Assembly: GCF_014205295.1 (NCBI RefSeq) | Contig: NZ_JACHNF010000001.1 | Coordinates: forward strand, 682,001-746,000 | DNA: 64,000 nt | Direction: 5' to 3' | Source of the DNA: Kribbella solani | GTDB taxonomy: Bacteria > Actinomycetota > Actinomycetes > Propionibacteriales > Kribbellaceae | Position numbers and translations under genes: made by a program | Shown: piece by piece, positions 45,257 through 54,019 of the stretch | Position numbering within the stretch: position 1 is the first letter of the stretch | Layout of the letters: each line of letters starts with the position of its first letter | The notes under the pieces: model-generated | Database searches by the model: none | What the model was told of the DNA's origin: nothing | What the model saw: the letters and a program-made list of their open reading frames with translations, nothing else

Positions 45257-45739
45257 ATGCGACTCGTCAGATTGATGATCGGTATCGCCGCGCTGGGCGC
45301 CGCGACCGTACTGCCCGTGACAGCGAACGCCGTCGAACCTGGACCGGCCTCGCCGTCCGCGGCACAGCAGACGCAATCCCAACCGGAACAGCAGATGCAA
45401 CATCAGCCGGCCAACCTGGACGCCGGGGTGCTGGAATCCCCGCCTGGCAGGTACTGCAATATCAACCCGCCGACGGGCACGGTGTGTCTCTACGCCCACC
45501 ACAACGCGGTCGGCTGGAGCGCGCACTACGCCAAATGCGGCAACGCCGACATCCCGTCGTGGCTTGATCCCGGCAACCCGAACAACAACGGCGTGAGCTC
45601 GTACTGGGATGAACAGACCGGCGGCGCGTACCTCGTGGGGTACAACAACAACACTCCGGTGTTCGACACGAAGAACAAACATCACACGGTGAATCTCGTG
45701 AACGGAAATGACAAGGCCTGGTGGGTCCGCGTCTGCTGA
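45257..45739 (+). CDS. Small secreted Cys-containing protein, possibly inhibitor family I36-like
   Basis: This 160-aa pre-protein has a Sec signal peptide (LMIGIAALGAATVLPVTANA), then a Gln-rich linker (QQTQSQPEQQMQHQPANL). A compact C-terminal domain has Cys residues in RYCNINPPTGTVCLYAHHNA, AKCGNADIPSW and the last residue (WWVRVC), plus an Asn-rich strand (TGGAYLVGYNNNTPVFDTKN). Cys spacing around GTVCLY resembles actinobacterial peptidase inhibitor I36 proteins, but the match is loose. GGAGG lies 7 nt upstream of ATG 45257. The product is extracellular; function is unproven. A strong hairpin follows the gene. Confidence 0.7.
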   Translation: MRLVRLMIGIAALGAATVLPVTANAVEPGPASPSAAQQTQSQPEQQMQHQPANLDAGVLESPPGRYCNINPPTGTVCLYAHHNAVGWSAHYAKCGNADIPSWLDPGNPNNNGVSSYWDEQTGGAYLVGYNNNTPVFDTKNKHHTVNLVNGNDKAWWVRVC

Positions 45740-45755
45740 CGAGGGGGGAGCGCGG

Positions 45756-45784
45756 CAGCCGGCCGCGGACTCCGCGGCCGGCTG
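45756..45784 (+). terminator. 13-bp GC-rich hairpin terminator
   Basis: CAGCCGGCCGCGG (45756-45768) pairs perfectly with CCGCGGCCGGCTG (45772-45784) around a 3-nt loop. It starts 16 nt after the stop of the secreted Cys-containing protein and ends 20 nt before the next start. A factor-independent-like terminator without a U-tract is likely, so the downstream lipoprotein gene probably has low read-through expression. Confidence 0.75.
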
Positions 45785-45804
45785 TCTGATCAGGAGGGAC
45801 AAGC

Positions 45805-46755
45805 ATGACGTCACGAAGGTTCGGGAATCGCTGGCCGGCCGCGGTAATGCTGCTTGCCGGAACAACCGCCGGCTGCACGGCGACCGAGGCCAGGTCTCCG
45901 GATCGGGCCCCGGCTGCTAGGCCCTCGATCACGATGCGGCAGTTGCCGGCCGACATCGGGCAGGTCGCCTACCCGCTTGATCGTTACCGGCTCACCGCGG
46001 CGGAGCAGCGCTTGATGGAGCAAGCAACCTATGTCCTGGTACGCCGCTGCACGCTGCGCTTCGGCCTCGAGCTGCCTCCGCTGGGAAAGGCGATCGACAA
46101 GACGCGCCGAGATCGGTACGGGCTCTCCGACCCGATCGAGGCGCGAACCTGGGCGTACTCGCTGGACAAGCCGTCGGTGCTCGCCCCGGCCTGGCTGGCG
46201 CCGATCGCACCGGGGAGCCGGCTCCACTCCATCGTCACGGGAACGGATGCCGATGGGCGGCCGGCGAAGGAGCACGGATTACCGGCCGGCGGTTGTGGCG
46301 GGTCGGCACGTCGAGCCTTGGCGCAGGACCGCACCTCGTCGGGCGACGACCTGGTCGCGGGGCTCGACAGCGAGGCCTGGAAGAGCGCCAGAGCAGACGC
46401 TCGGGTTCAACAGGCTGAGTCGGCGTGGCAGCGGTGCATGAATGCAGCGGGTTACCGATATCAGAACGCCGTGGAGGCGCCGTACGCCTATTGGGGTGAG
46501 CGGAGGCTGCTCGGTCGGAAGGCGGTGTCGCCGGCGGAGAAGAAGTCCGGCATCAAGCCCAGCCGTGCCGAGTTTGCCGCCGCACTCGTCGACGTCCGAT
46601 GCAAACGGACGTCGGGGTTCCTGCAGACGTGGGTTGCCCTGACGATCGCCCGGCAGGACCAACTGGTGATCGATCAGGGGCCGGCGTTGCGAGCGCATCG
46701 CGAAGCGTTGAGTTCGAGCGTGCGTACCGCGAAGCACTTCATCAGAGCTGGTTGA
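45805..46755 (+). CDS. Putative secreted lipoprotein of unknown function
   Basis: This 316-aa protein has a lipoprotein signal peptide ending in the lipobox LAGTTAGC (Cys near residue 24), so it should be anchored to the outer face of the membrane. The mature part is helical and charged, with paired Cys (VRRCTLRFGLELPPLGKAID, AWQRCMNAAGYRYQNAVEAP, ALVDVRCKRTSGFLQTWVAL). It resembles actinobacterial lipoproteins of unknown function. GGAGG lies 8 nt upstream of ATG 45805. Its stop TGA abuts the antisense stop of the SARP gene, the two forming TGATCA. Confidence 0.75.
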   Translation: MTSRRFGNRWPAAVMLLAGTTAGCTATEARSPDRAPAARPSITMRQLPADIGQVAYPLDRYRLTAAEQRLMEQATYVLVRRCTLRFGLELPPLGKAIDKTRRDRYGLSDPIEARTWAYSLDKPSVLAPAWLAPIAPGSRLHSIVTGTDADGRPAKEHGLPAGGCGGSARRALAQDRTSSGDDLVAGLDSEAWKSARADARVQQAESAWQRCMNAAGYRYQNAVEAPYAYWGERRLLGRKAVSPAEKKSGIKPSRAEFAAALVDVRCKRTSGFLQTWVALTIARQDQLVIDQGPALRAHREALSSSVRTAKHFIRAG

Positions 46756-47592
46756 TCATCGGCGACATCGTGGTCGGGTACATCGCCGGTAGCGGAGTCG
46801 TTCGCGCGGCTCTCCACTCGCCGGGGCCCTTTCGACGATGCGGTCGCGAACGCCGCTGACCAGGGGCCCCGGTCGTACGCCGAGCTCGTCGTCCAGCACC
46901 CGCTCCAAGTCGCCGTAGCGGCTGAGCGCTTCGGCTGCTCTGCCACTGCGGGCCAGGGCCTGGAGGAGAAGAGCCCACAGGCTCTCTCGCAGTGAGTGTT
47001 CGCCGATCAGGTTCTCGAGCTCAGGGATCACGTCACTCTGCCGGCCCAAGGCGAGTTCGGCCGCGACACACTCCTCGACGATCTGCAGGCGCAGACTCTG
47101 GAGGCCGGCGGCATGCAACTGGACGACTTCCAGGTCGACCCCCGCGAACGCTTCGCCGGCCCAGACATCGAGGGCCTGGCGGAGGGTGTCCGCTGCCCGC
47201 TCGGTGGCGCCGGATTCGCGGGCTTTCCGGCCCGTCCGAACGAGCTCTTCGAATTGCGCCAGATCGAAGCCGTGCGCGGGAACTACCAGCCGATAGCCGC
47301 CCGCCAGCGACTCCACCGGTGAACGGCCGTCGGAGGTCAGCAAACCGCGCAGTCGATAGACATGTGACTGCAGAGTCGCAACGGCCGACGTCGGCGGTGC
47401 ACCGTTCCACAATTGGTCGATGAGCAGATCACGACGACGAGGCCGGTTCGGCTCGATCAGCAACAGCGCGAGCAGTTGGCTGAGCTTCCCGGAACCGACG
47501 TCGACCGGACGCGCGTGATTCCGTACCTCGAGCGGCCCTAGTACCTGGAAGGTGAACGCAGTCGACTCTGGGACGGACGGGGCGGGCTGCAT
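46756..47592 (-). CDS. Stand-alone SARP-family transcriptional activator
   Basis: This 278-aa protein starts at ATG 47592, chosen because GGAGG lies 4-8 nt upstream; the open frame continues upstream only as low-quality antisense sequence. An OmpR-type winged helix (FQVLGPLEVRNHARPVDVGS, QLWNGAPPTSAVATLQSHVY) is followed by a bacterial transcriptional activation domain (FDLAQFEELVRTGRKARESG, LWALLLQALARSGRAAEALS, ELGVRPGPLVSGVRDRI). SARPs activate secondary-metabolism genes by binding direct heptamer repeats. No biosynthetic gene cluster is visible nearby. It is divergent from a larger SARP. Confidence 0.88.
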   Translation of the reverse strand: MQPAPSVPESTAFTFQVLGPLEVRNHARPVDVGSGKLSQLLALLLIEPNRPRRRDLLIDQLWNGAPPTSAVATLQSHVYRLRGLLTSDGRSPVESLAGGYRLVVPAHGFDLAQFEELVRTGRKARESGATERAADTLRQALDVWAGEAFAGVDLEVVQLHAAGLQSLRLQIVEECVAAELALGRQSDVIPELENLIGEHSLRESLWALLLQALARSGRAAEALSRYGDLERVLDDELGVRPGPLVSGVRDRIVERAPASGEPRERLRYRRCTRPRCRR

Positions 47593-47740
47593 CTGACCTC
47601 CACGAGGTGATGTGGTGCCTGGGAATGGTTCCGCGAGGAACAACCGCAGGATCACAAGGTGCGCTTTCACTCCGCATTCACAGTGCTGTCCCGAGCCGGG
47701 CGTCGTGGGTTCGCGCAGGCGCTTCTCGGACAGCATTGTT

Positions 47741-47764
47741 CGAGTTAGCATGATCGATAACTCG
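47741..47764. promoter_or_regulatory. Inverted repeat CGAGTTA-N10-TAACTCG
   Basis: Perfect 7-bp arms (47741-47747 and 47758-47764) lie in the 204-bp gap between the two divergent SARP genes, 33 bp upstream of the larger one. SARPs usually bind direct repeats, so another dimeric regulator is possible. Confidence 0.4.
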
Positions 47765-47796
47765 ATTCCTGGCGCGTACGTGCGCCGAAGGGGGCC

Positions 47797-50610
47797 GTGC
47801 TGGACAAAGAACGCGCTGCAGCGGTCGGCCAAGTTGCCATTGGATGTCTTGGTCCGATGATGATGTCGTCGGCGGGGCATCCGGTGTTCCTGCCCGCGGG
47901 ACGGCTCCGAGTGGTTCTGTGCGTACTGGCTCTGGCCGGGGGTGCGACTGTCTCGACGGACAGGTTGATGTTCGCGCTCTGGGACGAGGATCTCCCCGAG
48001 CGCCCGCTGGCGACGCTGCAGACCATCGTGTCCCGGCTGCGAAGCCGGGTAGGCGAGGGGATTGTGCTCACCGAGCCTGGCGGCTATCGCCTTGCCGTCG
48101 GCGCCGATGCCGTTGATGCGCTCCGGTTCGAGCGCCTGACCCAGGAAGCATTGGATGCTCGTGCCGACGCGGCCGGCAAGCTCGATGCGGCGCTCGCCTT
48201 GTGGCGCGGAGAGCCGTTCGCTGACCTGGACTCGAGGTGGCTGCGGAACAACGAGGCTCCCCGGCTGACGACTCTCTATCTGGAAGCTGTCGAGTTGCGT
48301 ACTGAGCTTGCGCTGGAGCAGGGAAGCGGTGCGCGGCAGTTGCCGATCCTCGTACGGCTCGTCAGCGACTTTCCGCTGCGGGAGACCTTGTGGTGTCGCT
48401 TGATCGATGTGTTGGCCGCGGCTGGACGGCCGGCTGAGGCACTCGCACAGTACGAGCGGGCTCGCCTTGTCCTGAGCGATGAATTGGGAGTCGACCCGGG
48501 TACGGAGCTGCGGTCGCGCTACCAACGCCTGCTCGGCGCGGAATCCCTCGCCGACCGGACGCGGCACCTGGTACCGCGGCAGTTGCCGGGCAACTACGGC
48601 ATCGTGGTGGGACGCGAGAGCGAACTGGCCAACCTCGACCGTCTCCTGGCCGATGCGAGCACCGGTGCCGCGGTGATCACAGGCACCGCAGGCGTCGGGA
48701 AGACAACGCTGGCGGTGTCCTGGGCCCGACGCGTCGCGGCGCGCTTTCCTGGCGGACAGCTGTTCGTCAACCTCCGCGGCTTCGAGCCCAACGCCGAGCC
48801 GGTCGGAACCGACGAGGCCGCGCGATGGATGTTGGACGCGCTCGGAGTGGAACCGGAGTCGATGCCGGCCGGAGTCCCGGCACAGTCGGCACTCCTGCGG
48901 ACACTGCTGTCGGAACGGAAGGTCCTGGTCGTCCTCGACAACGCTCGGGACGCGCAACAAGTCCGGCCGCTGCTGCCCGGATCGACCGACTCGTTCGCAC
49001 TCGTCACGAGCCGGGATCGACTGACGCCATTGATCGTCGCGGGTGCCGGCCCGGTCGTGGTCAGCCGGTTCTCCCGGACGCAGTCGGTGCAACTGCTCGA
49101 GAGCCGCCTCGGAGACGCCGTCGTCGAGGATTCGCGCGATGTCATCCCGGCTCTCACGGAGGCGACGGCGGGGCTTCCCTTGGCGCTCGCCGTTGTCGCG
49201 GCCCGGGCAGCGGCTTCGGCGCCGTACGGACTGCAACTCATTGCGGCTGAGCTAAGTGACGGCGGTCATGCGCTTGATGTGTTGTCCGGTTCGGACTCGG
49301 TCACGGACCTGCGTACGGTGCTCTCGTGGTCGTACCGGGCGATGCCTGACGAGGTTGCGAAGATGTTCAGGTTGCTGGCTCTGCATCCCGGACCTGAGTT
49401 CGGTCATGGCGTCGCCGCGAGCCTGCTGGGCATCGAGGTGCAACGCGCCCGGCTCGTGCTGCGACAACTTCAGGAGGCACACCTGGTCGAGGGATCGCGG
49501 CCTGGGCATTTCTTCATGCATGACCTGCTGCGCGCGTACGCCGCGGAGGTCGCGTCCGCTGCCGAGAGACGGGATGCCGTCGTCCGGTTGGTCGACCACC
49601 ATCTGCACACCAGCACCGCGGCCGCGTTGGTGATCAATCCGGGGCGGGTTCTGGAGTTGTCCGAGCCTCCGGCGGAGGGAGTTCGGGTCCTGACGCTGAC
49701 CGCGAGGCAGCGCGCGCTCGATTGGTTCGCGGAGAATCATCGGGTCCTGGTGCGCATCGTCGATCTGGCCGTCGCGACCGGTCACGACCGCCGCGCGCTG
49801 GAACTGATCGCGGCGCTCCGTACGCCGCTGAACCGTAGTGGCCGATGGCAACATTGGCACGACTGGGTACACCTCCAGGCGGTGGCTGTTGACGCGGCTC
49901 GACGACTTGACGACCGCGAGGCAGAAGCGAATGCGCTACTGGTCGGCGCGCGTGCGCACGGGCGCCTCACCAACTACGCGAAGTCCATCGAGCTCGGCAA
50001 CGCGTGCATCACCATCTGCCACGAGTTGAACGATCGGCACCTCGAGGCGTCCGCGTGTCAGACCCTGGCCAACGCCGCCTCGAGCTGGGACCGTCAGGAT
50101 CTCGCGGAGTCCTACAGCTTGCGTGCTCTGGAGCTGTATCGACTCGTCGGCGACGAGTTCGGCGAAGTCGTCGCGACGCACGAACTCGGCTACCAGTATG
50201 CGTTGCTCGGCCAGTACGACGAGGCCTTACAGCACTGCCAGTACGCGCTCGAACGCATGGAGGCAGGCGCCTGGGACCAGTTGGAGATCGCCGCGGTCTG
50301 GGACAGCCTCGGCTTCATCCATCTCCGCATGAGCGCCGCGCCGCAGGCGATCTCCTGCTACCAACGTGCTGCTGACCTGTATCACGCCGAAGGCGACCAG
50401 TACTACACCGCGATGGGGATCGCCAAGGTCGGCGACGCGTACGCCTCGAACGGCAACACGGAACAAGCACGACACAACTGGCTCCGCGCGGCACACAAGC
50501 TTGAAGCCCTACAACACCCCGACGCAGCCACCGTCCGCGCACGCCTCGGCCAACTGGCGTTCTTGATGGACGGGATACCGAGCCACTCGGAACACCCCGA
50601 CGCCATTTGA
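47797..50610 (+). CDS. AfsR-type SARP-NB-ARC-TPR regulator
   Basis: This 937-aa protein has three parts. The N-terminal winged helix and BTAD (residues about 14-250: VVLCVLALAGGATVSTDRLM, LQTIVSRLRSRVGEGIVLTE, ALAQYERARLVLSDELGVDP). The NB-ARC ATPase has Walker A GTAGVGKTTLAVSWARR near 298 and Walker B VLVVLDNARDAQQVRPLLPG. The C-terminal TPR repeats begin near 700 (EVVATHELGYQYALLGQYDE, WDSLGFIHLRMSAAPQAISC). AfsR-like proteins integrate signals and activate transcription in an ATP-dependent way. GTG 47797 follows AAGGGGG; the N-terminus could be slightly shorter. It is divergent from the small SARP, possibly cross-regulating. Confidence 0.9.
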   Translation: MLDKERAAAVGQVAIGCLGPMMMSSAGHPVFLPAGRLRVVLCVLALAGGATVSTDRLMFALWDEDLPERPLATLQTIVSRLRSRVGEGIVLTEPGGYRLAVGADAVDALRFERLTQEALDARADAAGKLDAALALWRGEPFADLDSRWLRNNEAPRLTTLYLEAVELRTELALEQGSGARQLPILVRLVSDFPLRETLWCRLIDVLAAAGRPAEALAQYERARLVLSDELGVDPGTELRSRYQRLLGAESLADRTRHLVPRQLPGNYGIVVGRESELANLDRLLADASTGAAVITGTAGVGKTTLAVSWARRVAARFPGGQLFVNLRGFEPNAEPVGTDEAARWMLDALGVEPESMPAGVPAQSALLRTLLSERKVLVVLDNARDAQQVRPLLPGSTDSFALVTSRDRLTPLIVAGAGPVVVSRFSRTQSVQLLESRLGDAVVEDSRDVIPALTEATAGLPLALAVVAARAAASAPYGLQLIAAELSDGGHALDVLSGSDSVTDLRTVLSWSYRAMPDEVAKMFRLLALHPGPEFGHGVAASLLGIEVQRARLVLRQLQEAHLVEGSRPGHFFMHDLLRAYAAEVASAAERRDAVVRLVDHHLHTSTAAALVINPGRVLELSEPPAEGVRVLTLTARQRALDWFAENHRVLVRIVDLAVATGHDRRALELIAALRTPLNRSGRWQHWHDWVHLQAVAVDAARRLDDREAEANALLVGARAHGRLTNYAKSIELGNACITICHELNDRHLEASACQTLANAASSWDRQDLAESYSLRALELYRLVGDEFGEVVATHELGYQYALLGQYDEALQHCQYALERMEAGAWDQLEIAAVWDSLGFIHLRMSAAPQAISCYQRAADLYHAEGDQYYTAMGIAKVGDAYASNGNTEQARHNWLRAAHKLEALQHPDAATVRARLGQLAFLMDGIPSHSEHPDAI

Positions 50611-51445
50611 GTGGTTCACCTCCGCGGTCACCCCTTCACCCCTGGCAGGCGGGAGGTGAAGGGGCGAACGGCGTGGTTAACCGGCCCTTGGCTTGCGGCG
50701 CGGCACTGCCTGGTTCGGAGAGCCGTACTCCATAGTGAGGGACCCGCGGAGCGAGAAAGGGACACCTGGTGATTGCCCGGCGCCGAACCAATGGCGTCAG
50801 ACCCGTGACGAACGCGGCCTTGGTCCGGCGGCTGCCGGTTGGCTCGGGTGCACGTACGGCGGTGTTCTCGGGAGCGGTGCTCATCGGGGAACCTCCAACG
50901 TGCGGGCGGCGATAGTCAGGAGCGTGTCGGTCAGGGCGGCTTGATCGAAGGTTGGGTCGGCCGCCGCCGCGCGCGGCGGTCGTGTCGATCACCGAGCGGA
51001 TGGTGACGGCCATCGCGGCGCGGACATGGCGACGGTACTCGGCGACGAACTTGAGATTCGAGGTGATGTACCCGGGCAAGATCCGCCAGCTCATCGGATC
51101 GAGCAACCGAGCGACTGACCGAGCAACCGAGCGACTGCGCGAGCGGACGACTGCGCGAGCGGGCGACTGGGCGGGCGGACGACTGCGCGAGCGGGCGACT
51201 GGGCGGGCGGACGACTGCGCGAGCGGGCGACTGGGCGGGCGAGCGAGCGGGCGACTCTTCAAGCACCTCACCGCCATGCTGGCCGACACGGGCGGGCGGG
51301 GCGGCGGGCGCGGGCGGTGGTTGACGTTGGGGAGGAGGCCCGGCCGGGGCGTGTTCCAGGTGTCCGGTGGGTGACAGCTCGGCCCGGTTGTGGGTCGGGC
51401 CGGGCTGTCGGTGGCGCGGGCTGTTGGTGGAGCGGTTGGCTGGGG
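50611..51445. other. Gap without an intact gene; coding remnants on the minus strand
   Basis: The minus strand reads MSWRILPGYITSNLKFVAEY then RRHVRAAMAVTIRSVIDTTA (about 51093-50970), and in another frame FDQAALTDTLLTIAARTLEV PR ending in TGA near 50900, directly followed by ATG AGC ACC. These pieces look like one frameshifted protein, not recognised. The neighbouring tandem repeat (51101-51252) breaks the upstream part. A 5' remnant with an Arg/Ala-repeat frame over the repeat is artefactual. Confidence 0.4.
51101..51252 (+). repeat. Degenerate tandem repeat, 20-, 16- and 32-bp units built on 8-bp GAGC-type blocks
   Basis: Two 20-bp units (GAGCAACCGAGCGACTG plus ACC or CGC, 51101-51140) are followed by a 16-bp unit (51141-51156). 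Then come two identical 32-bp units (51157-51188, 51189-51220), starting GAGCGGGCGACTGGGC, and a partial third ending near 51252. All reduce to 8-bp blocks such as GAGCAACC, GAGCGACT and GAGCGGGC. This resembles the perfect 8-bp array at 4405-4460 (GAGCCAAC on the other strand). There are no spacers of CRISPR type. Confidence 0.9.
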
Positions 51446-52474
51446 TTAGGACTTGCGTTTGGTGACTTCTTCGGTGGCGGTGGGGAGGACTTTGTGGAGG
51501 TCGCCGACGACGCCGAAGTCGACGAGTTCGAAGATGGGGGCTTCGGGGTCTTTGTTGACCGCGATGATGGTTTTGGAGGTTTGCATGCCGGCGCGGTGCT
51601 GGATCGCGCCGGAGATACCGGCCGCGACATACAGCTGCGGTGATACGGTTTTGCCGGTTTGGCCGACTTGGTAGGCGTGCGGGTACCAGCCGGAGTCGAC
51701 GGCGGCGCGGGAGGCGCCGACCGCGGCGCCGAGCGAGTCCGCGAAGGCCTCGATCGGGGCGAAGTCACCACCGGTGCCGCGGCCGCCGGACACGATGATC
51801 GCGGCCTCGGTCAGTTCGGGCCGGCCGGTGGCCTCGCGTGGTTTGGAGTCGGTGATCCGCGCGGTCTTCGCGGTGTCGGAGATCGTCACGTCGAACTCCT
51901 CCACCTCCGGTGACGTCTCGGCGGCTTCCGGGGTCGCGGCGTTGGGTTTGACGGTGATGATCGCGGTGCCGTGGGTGACCTTCGACCGGACGGTGAAGTT
52001 CCCCGCGAACACCGACTGCGTCGCCACCGCACCACCAGCACCACCAGCACCAGCACCAGCACCACTAGCGTCACCGGCGTCGGCTGGTTGGACGTCGACG
52101 GCGTCGGTGATCAGGCCCGAGTCCAGCTTGATCGCGAGCCGGGCCGCGATCTCTTTGCCCTCGGCGTTGGAGGAGATCAGGATCGCGGCCGGTTCGACCT
52201 TGGCCGCGACCTGCTGCAACGCCTCGGCCTTCGGAGCCACCAGGTACTGCGTGAGGTCGGGGTTGGTCAGCGCGATCACCTTGGTCGCGCCGTACTGCCC
52301 CAACACCGGCAGCGCCCCCTGCACCTGCGTGGCGCTGTCGGCGGCGCTGTCGCTGATGAACACGGCGACCGGGTCGCCGAGCCGGCGGGCGATGGTGAGG
52401 AGCTCGGCGGTCGTCTTACGGACCACACCCGCGGAGTGGTCAACCAGAACCAGAACCTTCGACATCCCAGACAT
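51446..52474 (-). CDS. etfA: Electron transfer flavoprotein alpha subunit
   Basis: This 342-aa protein has an N-terminal alpha/beta domain ([40 protein letters not shown]) and the FAD-binding C-terminal domain ([80 protein letters not shown]). With EtfB it carries electrons from acyl-CoA dehydrogenases to the quinone pool. A Gly/Ala linker (GAGAGAGGAGGA), encoded by CACCAG-type repeats near 52028-52070, lies between domains and may vary in length. It is last in the leftward operon, 25 nt after EtfB. Confidence 0.96.
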   Translation of the reverse strand: MSGMSKVLVLVDHSAGVVRKTTAELLTIARRLGDPVAVFISDSAADSATQVQGALPVLGQYGATKVIALTNPDLTQYLVAPKAEALQQVAAKVEPAAILISSNAEGKEIAARLAIKLDSGLITDAVDVQPADAGDASGAGAGAGGAGGAVATQSVFAGNFTVRSKVTHGTAIITVKPNAATPEAAETSPEVEEFDVTISDTAKTARITDSKPREATGRPELTEAAIIVSGGRGTGGDFAPIEAFADSLGAAVGASRAAVDSGWYPHAYQVGQTGKTVSPQLYVAAGISGAIQHRAGMQTSKTIIAVNKDPEAPIFELVDFGVVGDLHKVLPTATEEVTKRKS

Positions 52475-52499
52475 AACTTCAGCTGTCCCTTCTCAGGTC

Positions 52500-53282
52500 T
52501 CAGAGGAACTTGTTCGTGGACAGGAACCCGACCAGCTCGGCAGCACCACTGCCATCCTCGTCGGTGACGATCGTGCCGGCCGTGCGGGCCGGACGGGCGG
52601 TCACCTCGACCACCTCGGTCCACGCACCCGAACCACCGACCTGCTCAGCGGTCAGCCCGAGGTCGGCCAGCGACCACGACTCGACCGGCTTCTTCTTCGC
52701 CGCCATGATGCCCTTGAACGACGGATACCGCGGCTCGTTCGCCTGATCCGAAACACTCAGCACCAACGGCAACGTGCCCTCCACCGTGTCACTCGCCGTG
52801 TCACCATCACGCCGAATCCGGACCGTCTGCCCGTCCACCGACACCTCCGAACCCAACGTCACCGCCGGCAGACCGAGCCGCTCCGACACCATCGCCGGCA
52901 CAACCCCCATCCCGCCATCGGTCGAACCCATCCCGAACACCACCAGATCAGCCTCAAGCCGGCCCAGCGCCTTCGCCAAAATCAGCGACGTCGCCACCGC
53001 ATCCGACCCATGAATCGCCTCATCCACCACATGAACACCCGCGTCCGCGCCCATCTGCAGACCCTTCTTCACCGCATCCGCGGCCTGCTCCGGGCCCACC
53101 GTGAGCACCGTCACCTCCGCATCCCCGGCCTCCTTCACGGTCAACGCGGTCTCGACGGCATACTCGTCCAACTCCGACAACAACCCGTCAACACCCGCCC
53201 GATCCACCGTGTTGTCCTCCGAACGGAAACGACGATCCGCGGTAGCATCCGGCACGAACTTCGCGCAGACGACGATCTTCAA
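52500..53282 (-). CDS. etfB: Electron transfer flavoprotein beta subunit
   Basis: This 260-aa protein starts at TTG 53282, chosen because AAGGAG lies 6-7 nt upstream and the family N-terminus KIVVCAKFVPDATADRRF follows directly. Core motifs are LDEYAVETALTVKEAG, EVTVLTVGPEQAADAVKKGL, MGADAGVHVVDEAIHGSDAV and FGMGSTDGGMGVVPAMVSER, the AMP-binding region. It pairs with EtfA as the FAD-containing electron acceptor for the two acyl-CoA dehydrogenases of the same operon. Operon-specific EtfBA copies usually serve dedicated dehydrogenases. Confidence 0.96.
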   Translation of the reverse strand: MKIVVCAKFVPDATADRRFRSEDNTVDRAGVDGLLSELDEYAVETALTVKEAGDAEVTVLTVGPEQAADAVKKGLQMGADAGVHVVDEAIHGSDAVATSLILAKALGRLEADLVVFGMGSTDGGMGVVPAMVSERLGLPAVTLGSEVSVDGQTVRIRRDGDTASDTVEGTLPLVLSVSDQANEPRYPSFKGIMAAKKKPVESWSLADLGLTAEQVGGSGAWTEVVEVTARPARTAGTIVTDEDGSGAAELVGFLSTNKFL

Positions 53283-53316
53283 CAGGGTCTCCTTGCTCTG
53301 AGAGCTGTTCTGAGGG

Positions 53317-54015
53317 TCAACCGGCCCGGGTTTCGCTGTCGTCGAAGCCGAGTACCCGGCCGACGAGGACCACGGCGTGCTCGATGTACTCGTGTGCGGC
53401 GCTGATGTCCGCGAGTTGGACGATGTCCTTCGCCCACGCGCCCACCGAGCCGGAGATGGCGGTCGCGATCGCATTGGTGGCGGTCTCGGACTGTCCGTCG
53501 GCGAGCAGGACGGCGTTCCGCTTGGTCCAGGCGTCGCCCCACTGGCGGGAGACGGTGCTGAACCCGCTCGGGGTCTCGCCGTCGGCCAGGACCCGGCTGA
53601 CGTCCCGGTCCTCCCAGACACCTTCGAGGTACGCCCTGGTGCCGGCCAGAAACAGTCGCCGCGGCTCGGTCACGCCCGCGCCCTTGACGGCATGGAGCGC
53701 GTCCCGGACGCGTTTGTCCTGCCGCTGCACGTAGTCCTCGTGCATGGCCAGGAAGATCTCGGACTTGTTCGCGAAGTGGTAGTAGAGGCTGCCGACGCTG
53801 ATCCCGGCGAGCTGGGTGATCTCGACGACGCTGGTTGCCTCGTACCCCTTCTGTGTGAAGAGTGTCCGGGCCGCCGCCATCAACGCGTCGCGCGACTGCG
53901 AGCGGCCGGCCCGGGATCCTTTCTGCGGCTTCTTGCCGTCCAGAGTGCCTGCTCCCTCCTCGGGTCTTCGGCTTCTCCCGGGAGCGTCCGCCCGAGCGTT
54001 CGTCAGCTTAGCCAT
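53317..54015 (-). CDS. TetR-family repressor
   Basis: This 232-aa protein has a basic leader of about 40 residues, then the TetR helix-turn-helix (MAAARTLFTQKGYEATSVVE, ITQLAGISVGSLYYHFANKS). A helical ligand-binding and dimerisation domain follows (LFLAGTRAYLEGVWEDRDVS, AIATAISGSVGAWAKDIVQL). It lies 4 nt after the acyl-CoA dehydrogenase stop and 34 nt before etfB, so it is co-transcribed with the genes it probably controls. Three TGAA-N5-TTCA sites in the divergent promoter region (56183-56314) are good candidate operators. The likely inducer is an acyl-CoA intermediate, by analogy with FadR/KstR-type TetR proteins; this is inference. Confidence 0.9.
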   Translation of the reverse strand: MAKLTNARADAPGRSRRPEEGAGTLDGKKPQKGSRAGRSQSRDALMAAARTLFTQKGYEATSVVEITQLAGISVGSLYYHFANKSEIFLAMHEDYVQRQDKRVRDALHAVKGAGVTEPRRLFLAGTRAYLEGVWEDRDVSRVLADGETPSGFSTVSRQWGDAWTKRNAVLLADGQSETATNAIATAISGSVGAWAKDIVQLADISAAHEYIEHAVVLVGRVLGFDDSETRAG

Positions 54016-54019
54016 CCGG

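Noticed and set aside
47593..49236. Long N-terminal extension of the small SARP
   Set aside because: It would overlap the larger divergent SARP gene; a good GGAGG and a family-typical N-terminus place the start at 47592.
51101..51252. CRISPR array
   Set aside because: The units are contiguous and degenerate, with no unique spacers and no cas genes.
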